A DNA stretch of 64,000 nt. Source: Chiridota heheva (Eukaryota; Echinodermata; Holothuroidea; Apodida; Chiridotidae). Location: the NCBI GenBank assembly GCA_020152595.1, contig JAIGNY010002064.1, forward strand, positions 1 to 64,000, read 5' to 3'. The stretch's first letter is position 1; every line of letters begins with the position of its first letter. Below, piece by piece: positions 1 through 64,000 of this stretch. The notes under the pieces are model-generated. The model was not told where the DNA came from and did not search any database. It saw only the letters and a list, made by a program, of their open reading frames with translations. Made by a program: the position numbers and the translations under genes.

Positions 1-700
1 AATAATTTTTAAATATTTTTGTTGAAATTCATATAACATAACATCACAAAGGTATTTAAAAATATATACTAAAATAATTTGTCAACCCTCCTTTTTTCTG
101 CTCCACTTCAATGTTGTTGAAAAAGTCTTCCGTAGCGAAAATGTTGAAATTGGGTGGAAAAGGAAGAGAATGATACAATCACTTTCTAACACACCTTGTC
201 CCTAACAACTTGCTTTCTGGCTTACCCTTTGCCTTTGTCATAAAATCTACATGACTGTACTTGTCATGCACATACAGCTTGCTACTTGTGGGGGGAGGTA
301 TTCAAGAGTGTAATGTTCACAGATGAATGAAGGCACAAAGTAGGCATGTTGACATGGGTGGGATTTACCCACTGAAAGTGATGGGGGGGTGGAAGTTACA
401 AAATGAAATTGCCTCCCGAAAGTGAGGAAGGGGAAAAATCATAAAAATGCACTAAGATTAAAATAATCAATATAAAAAAGATACAAATATGAAAACAGTT
501 TGTAGGCAAATTCCCCCCTTTCACCCCAAATCCTGCCTATGCATGTTGAGTTTCTAAAGTTTTTAATATGAAAATCTTCTTGTATGGTGATGCCATTACA
601 TGTAAATATTCCCTGAATATTTGTTTTTAAATTTCCTTTATAAAAAATACCCACTCCTTGCCCCCATCTTTTTCCTCCTCCCAAAAAAAAAAAAAAAAAA
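1..700. other. Intron or 3' region of the large gene, no assigned feature
   Basis: Non-coding stretch left of exon 20. Only short open frames without splice signals that could be linked in phase 2 are seen. A 20-bp poly(A) run sits at 682-701, next to the exon 20 donor. Confidence 0.4.
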
Positions 701-710
701 ATGACTATAC

Positions 711-58514
<57,804 letters not shown>

Positions 58515-60255
58515 TTATTGTTAGCGAAGACCTGCTTTTATATCACTGTTGAGTGTGTCTTATGTCTGGAAAACGTCTTAACAGGTTCTTAACAGGGACA
58601 TCTTAACACAGTTCCTCTGCTGCACCAATGGTCACACGACTCAGCTCAGTGCGTAACGTTGATAAATGTTGGACTACGAAAACTGGCGTCGTCTCACAGT
58701 TGTATCTTCACCGATGGGCTACTGGGCCCATTGTAAAGAGCGGTCATGAAGATTGTTGTTTTGTGATATCCTTAGGCAGCCGCAACCAGTGACGGGTGAT
58801 CGATAGTCGATTGACTACGGGCCTAATCCGTGTGTCACTGTTTACCCACTCTTTTAAGGTGTAACGCGACGTGCACTAACCTAGAATATAGCCTTAAAAG
58901 TTTAGAACTCACCAATATTACATAGGTAAACTGTTACATTTTGTAGCAGGTTTTTGTTCAATAAATACCTTATTCTTTAATATAAGAATATAAAGTACGT
59001 TAAAACTTTTAATTAAAATCTTGTTTGGTATTTTTGTTGAATCTTTTTTTCGTAAATGTGTTTAAAATTTCTTAATTTTGGAAATAATTTCCCTCTTTAT
59101 AAAGTTCACTTCTAATGTAGTACTATGACAACGACCCGTATTTAAATTAAATACGGTAAATACGGTAGACGAGAAGATAAGATGATTCGAAAGGGCGTTC
59201 ATTACAGCGGTGGGACCCCATTCCCATAAGATTTTATTTTCAGCCTTTTAGTTTTTGGTTGTTAAACTTGACAATTTGTGATTAAGTTTTTCTAAATCAG
59301 CACTAACAGTAGTCCTTAAGCCATGAAATTAAATAGCAAACAATGTTACACAAATCAATATTATCAAATCAAACTTATACGGCCAAGGAGGTGTGGGGAG
59401 GTGGGGGTGTAGAAATCAGGTGTAGTATAGTGCAAAATCATAACAAAATGATGGATGGAAGGGTACCAAAAAGAAACGGAAGAGCTGAGAATGCATCCAC
59501 TGTTAGTTTTGTTTAAATAGATGCAACAAGAAAGAGATCGCTTCTTTTCATATATTTCTTACAGAAAAGTTATTTTTGGAAAACAATGTAATATGGAAAG
59601 ACTACTTTCATGCATATTTCAATTATTATTATTCTTTTCAGTTTAGTGTATGAAACATGATACAGTTGGAAAATGGTCTCTGGTTTATTCAATCACTGTA
59701 GAGTTGATGAAAACAAATTGCTTTTTTTCCTGAAAAATGGGTATGATTCCTCAGGTCAATGGGCAAAGTGCATGAAGTAGGAAGTTCTTCAGGAAATTTA
59801 ACTTAATGTTTTTTTAGAAAATGAAAGTTTAAAAGTTTTGTGATGAGAGCAACACATTGTTTTCGTTTCTAGATCAAAACTGATGGCGGTGGTGGAGGAG
59901 GGGGGGGGGGAGTAGTAGCTTAATGTAGGTACACTTCACAAATCATCTTTTCTTTTAGCATTCACCAGGGGTGTGTGTGGATTTTGCCACTTTTTCCCCT
60001 TTCTGTATTCTTATGCACATTTGTTCACTTGTATGCTGAATGGTGTCTTTCCAGGATTGAAAAGGCAATTAACACCAAACTTGGTAAGACAGTAATATCA
60101 TTTCCCTCCTCAAGGTCTAGCTGCTTGTAGGCATGCCTTGACCTCCTAGTGGATGGGTAAACAGCAACAATTTGTGAGGGGGTATATATTGTCATACACA
60201 CATGGCTTGCACCTTTTATTCATTTTTTGGAAGAATTCAATGTAAAATATTCTGG
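58515..60255. promoter_or_regulatory. Presumed 5' UTR/promoter region of the large gene and upstream DNA
   Basis: The region directly upstream of the ATG (to about 58900) is richer in CpG than the introns (CGTAACG, CTACGAAAACTGGCGTCG, GTAACGCGACG), as expected near an animal promoter. No TATA box at a defined distance, and no first non-coding exon could be proven. Beyond 58900 nothing was recognised. Confidence 0.35.
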
Positions 60256-60259
60256 GTTC

Positions 60260-62095
60260 CTTCCTGGTTATTCATCAGTTTGTTTATTACTTCTTGGTTA
60301 TTCATCAGTTTGTTTATTACTTCTTGGTTATTCATCAGTTTGTTTATTACTTCTTGGTTATTCATCAGTTTGTTTATTACTTCTTGGTTATTCATCAGTT
60401 TGTTTATTACTTCTTGGTTATTCATCAGTTTGTTTATTACTTCTTGGTTATTCATCAGTTTGTTTATTATTTCTTGGTTATTCATCAGTTTGTTTATTAC
60501 TTCTTGGTTATTCATCAGTTTGTTTATTACTTCTTGGTTATTCATCAGTTTGTTTATTATTTCTTGGATATTCATCAGTTTGTTTATTATTTCTTGGATA
60601 TTCATCAGTTTGTTTATTACTTTTTGGTTATTCATCAGTTTGTTTATTACTTCTTGGTTATTCATCAGTTTGTTTATTACTTCTTGCTTATTCATCAGTT
60701 TGTTTATTATTTCTTGGTTATTCATCAGTTTGTTTATTACTTCTTGGTTATTCATCAGTTTGTTTATTACTTCTTGGTTATTCATCAGTTTGTTTATTAC
60801 TTCTTGGTTATTCATCAGTTTGTTTATTACTTCTTGGTTATTCATCAGTTTGTTTATTACTTCTTGGTTATTCATCAGTTTGTTTATTACTTCTTGGTTA
60901 TTCATCAGTTTGTTTATTACTTCTTGGTTATTCATCAGTTTGTTTATTACTTCTTGGTTATTCATCAGTTTGTTTATTACTTCTTGGTTATTCATCAGTT
61001 TGTTTATTACTTCTTGGTTATTCATCAGTTTGTTTATTACTTCTTGGTTATTCATCAGTTTGTTTATTACTTCTTGGTTATTCATCAGTTTGTGTATTAC
61101 TTCTTGGTTTTTCATCAGTTTGTTTATTACTTCTTGGTTATTCATCAGTTTGTTTATTACTTCTTGGTTATTCATCAGTTTGTTTATTACTTCTTGGTTA
61201 TTCATCAGTTTGTTTATTACTTCTTGGTTATTCATCAGTTTGTTTATTACTTCTTGGTTATTCATCAGTTTGTTTATTACTTCTTGGTTATTCATCAGTT
61301 TTGTTTATTATTCATCTTCTTGGTTATTCATCAGTTTGTTTATTACTTCTTGGTTATTCATCAGTTTGTTTATTACTTCTTGGTTATTCATCAGTTTGTT
61401 TATTACTTCTTGGTTATTCATCAGTTTGTTATTACTTCTTGGTTTTTCATCAGTTTGTTTATTACTTCTTGGTTATTCATCAGTTTGTTTATTACTTCTT
61501 GGTTATTCATCAGTTTGTTTATTACTTCTTGGTTATTCATCATTTTGTTTATTGTTTCTTGGTTATTCATCACTTTTTTTATTACTTCTTGGTTATTCAT
61601 CAGTTTGTTTATTTCTTGGTTATTCATCAGTTTGTTTATTACCTCTTGGTTATTCATCAGTTTGTGTATTACTTCTTGGTTATTCATCAGTTTGTTTATT
61701 ACTTCTTGGTTATTCATCAGTTTGTTTATTACTTCTTGGTTATTCATCAGTTTGTTTTATTACTTCTTGGTTATTCATCAGTTTGTGTATTACTTCTTGG
61801 TTATTCATCAGTTTGTTTTATTACTTCTTGGTTATTCATCAGTTTGTTTATTACTTCTTGGTTATTCATCAGTTTGTTTATTATTTCTTGGTTACAATTT
61901 GTTCATTACTTCTTGGTTATTCATCAGTTTGTCTATTACTTCTTGGTTATTCATCAGTTTGTGTATTACTTCTTGGTTATTCCATCAGTTTGTTTATTAC
62001 TTCTTGGTTATTCATCAGTTTGTTTTATTACTTCTTGGTTATTCATCAGCTTGTATAAACAAAACTTCTTGGTTATTCATCAGTTTGTTTATTAC
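60260..62095. repeat. 30-bp satellite-like array, about 61 copies
   Basis: Unit TTCTTGGTTATTCATCAGTT plus TGTTTATTAC, very homogeneous up to 61290 and with indels after that. The period keeps all three forward frames and one reverse frame open, which creates the longest open frames in the window (618-629 codons). They have no start context, splice context or composition of a real gene. Confidence 0.97.
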
Positions 62096-62827
62096 AAACA
62101 AGAAAAAAACATTTGATGTTAATCTTAAAGACAAGAAGCAACATTTATGAAGATTTGGGAATTATAACAAAATGCAGGTATCATGACGTTTTGAACGACA
62201 GAAGTAACTGAAATTGCAAAATCTTGCCAAAAGGACATAAAAGGACTCAAAGTAATGTTCCTCCACTGAGGGACACAAAGTTCCCATACCCCACTAACAG
62301 CTACCACCTATCAAGAAGACTAATAACAAGTATAAATACACATTTCAAAAACAAAACTCAACTTTTCAAAAAATTTGTGAAGGCTTTTTATTGTTTAAAT
62401 TATATCTGATCATGGCAAATACTTTAATACACACCTTTACACATTGTGTTGTAGCATAAAGGCTTACTTGAAAAGATACAAATCCGAAACACTTTGAATG
62501 GCTGCCATAGCTAATAAAATGATATAATTTCTTTCGTACAGCTCTACTGATATAATTGAAACATACTTTAGTTCAGATGCAACATAAACAACGTAAAATA
62601 ATGAAATACTTCACTGAAGCGGGCTATTCTACAAATACCAAAATGTTCTTCTCTGATTAGTTACGAAAATATTTTCGGGATTTTGCCCACCCAGTTCTGC
62701 AAGTCAATGGCAAATTTTGAAGTTCATTGGTATATTGAGAACCAATAGTAAGATGATATGAATTAAGTTGCTTAAAGATGTATGAAAGGATATTAAGTAA
62801 ACAATGAATTTTGAACCCTAATCTTAA
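62096..62827. other. Sequence between satellite and MITE A5
   Basis: No feature recognised. Confidence 0.4.
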
Positions 62828-63411
62828 AGGATTAGATCAAGGGTCAAGCAAGTCTATCCTATATGAAAGAGGACTTTACCAGAAACAAAATGGTGAAAAA
62901 AGCGTTCAAAAATCTTATTCAGTTAAGGAGATATCCAAGTTTAAAACACTTATCCTATATGTGTAGAAATGACAGGTGTAGAAAGTCTACTATGGAAAGT
63001 TGACATCTTTATCCTCACATTCCTAACAATTGTTAATGTATTTGAGAGAAAGTTTATTTAACTTTTTCACTATTTAAACTTTTTTATCCTCAAACTTTCT
63101 TCAGGTGGTATATCATAATAGATACCCTTCCTAGATTCAGTTTTAGTACTTTTTTTTTCACATAAGCCATGGTTTTTAAGCCACAAAATCGCAGGACAAA
63201 TCATGATAGAATACGTAAAGACTTTCAGGAATCTGAGGCTATGACATCACAACTAATCTGATTTCAGTTGTATCTACACAAATGATACCAAACTTCAAAC
63301 TTAGATATCTCCTCAACGGAATAAGATTTTTGACTTCTTTCTTTACTATTTTGTTTCTTTTTAAGTCCTCTGACATATAATATAGACTTGCCTGACCCCT
63401 GAACTAATTCT
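62828..63411. mobile_element. TTAA MITE, family A, copy A5 (584 bp)
   Basis: TTAA|AGGATTAGATCAAGGGTCAA at left (TTAA 62824-62827) and GACCCCTGAACTAATTCT|TTAA at right (63412-63415). Same long inverted arms as A2. Second copy with perfect TTAA on both sides. Confidence 0.88.
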
Positions 63412-63903
63412 TTAACTTTTCAATATTGTCTGAGCAATGATCAAGAGCACTTACGTATATTTAGACCCAAACCATCTGCTCTTCAAATTCATCTTGACGT
63501 GCCACTGCACAGGGCCACCAAGAGTCAATGCAGGCCTGGGGTTATCTTAAAGAAACATGCCCCTTTTATAAGCCTAAGTTGATTACACCGATCTTATGAA
63601 TGCACATCCCTTTTCTTAATTTCTATGGCCCCTACAGCTCTGGCCCTTTGACTGCATTCGCAGGAGGGGACAATGCCACACTTAAATCACTTGTCAGTTA
63701 TGATGCCACTGTATATGCACAGTTGCTATGTCATAACATTTTGAACTCCACAGCCTTCTTTACCTTCGTTTTCAAATGGCAGAACTAATTCTAAGTTTAA
63801 CTAGGGCAATAGCTTTAAAGCAAAGGCTAATTCTAAATAATGGTCAAATTTGAAAGAAACGGCCAGATTCAAAATTAAAAAAATTCAAGATTAACTCACA
63901 AGT
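63412..63903. other. Right-edge sequence, nothing assigned
   Basis: Short open frames only; no motif or splice context. Confidence 0.4.
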
Positions 63904-64000
63904 CAGTGGCGCCGTCACGGGGGAAAGGGGGGGAAGGGGAGGTAGTCTGTATCATTGCAAAATTATATTCTGCTATACTAGATCGTACGTAATCGGAGAG
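63904..64000 (+). mobile_element. Possible left end of another hAT-like element, cut by window edge
   Basis: CAGTGGCGCCGTCACGGG resembles the CAGTGGCG ends of the elements at 34342 and 23320. The right end would lie outside the window. Confidence 0.35.

Noticed and set aside
638-710. Extension of exon 20 past the donor to the end of the open frame (poly-Phe stretch)
   Set aside because: The extra codons are a translated poly(A)/T run beyond a usable GTATAG donor.
60202-62150. Very long open frames (about 618-629 codons) in three forward frames and one reverse frame
   Set aside because: They are by-products of a 30-bp tandem repeat that has no stop in those frames; all frames being open at once argues against coding.

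Overview
The window looks like nuclear DNA from an animal with large, repeat-rich, AT-rich introns. Evidence: one split gene with GT-AG introns runs almost the whole length, I-type and CR1-type LINEs are present, and there are several families of miniature inverted-repeat elements (MITEs), tRNA-like (pol III) segments, long (TA)n tracts and many minisatellites. A marine invertebrate deuterostome (for example an echinoderm) would fit, but this is only an impression; nothing in the sequence proves the clade.

The only host protein gene I can support lies on the minus strand. It starts at an ATG at 58514, fixed by an in-frame TAA directly upstream, and still reads at 711 near the left edge. I joined 20 coding exons (63, 167, 85, 237, 177, 382, 225, 202, 109, 84, 149, 153, 115, 122, 55, 67, 22, 677, 354 and 289 nt in order of transcription). 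Every junction has GT-AG borders and matching phase, giving at least 1244 residues without a stop. I do not recognise the protein. It is mostly low-complexity and Ser/Pro/acidic, with a short structured-looking N-terminus and a repeated Arg-Pro-x-Thr/Ser-Ala motif. Its C-terminus lies beyond the left edge.

The introns hold most of the DNA. From left to right: a 40-bp minisatellite (3.85-4.73 kb); a decayed duplicate of the big acidic exon (about 6.95-7.34 kb); a tRNA-like SINE (8.8 kb); a TTAA-flanked MITE (9.23-9.76 kb); 12-bp and 46-bp minisatellites (10.0 and 10.5 kb); an I-clade LINE on the minus strand (12.2-16.0 kb) split by a 1068-bp non-autonomous piggyBac-like element; more TTAA MITEs (17.6 and 19.7 kb); hAT-like MITEs (22.0, 23.2, 34.3 kb); a 0.42-kb (TA)n tract (22.7 kb); a 30-bp minisatellite (23.7-24.6 kb); two adjacent palindromes with (TA)n loops (25.6-26.5 kb); a longer LINE copy of the same family (28.8-33.5 kb); 46-bp minisatellites (43.4-45.4 kb); a CR1-type LINE interrupted by a MITE (47.8-49.4 kb); and a third, different I-clade LINE (50.7-52.6 kb). 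Upstream of the gene (58.5-64 kb) there is a 1.8-kb, 30-bp satellite and another MITE, with no second gene that I can support.

The most useful discoveries are internal empty-site proofs. The second LINE copy gives the empty target for the piggyBac-like element, and the CR1 reading frame gives the empty target for one MITE family. Together they define at least three element families that share a TTAA target duplication. No intact transposase is visible in the window.
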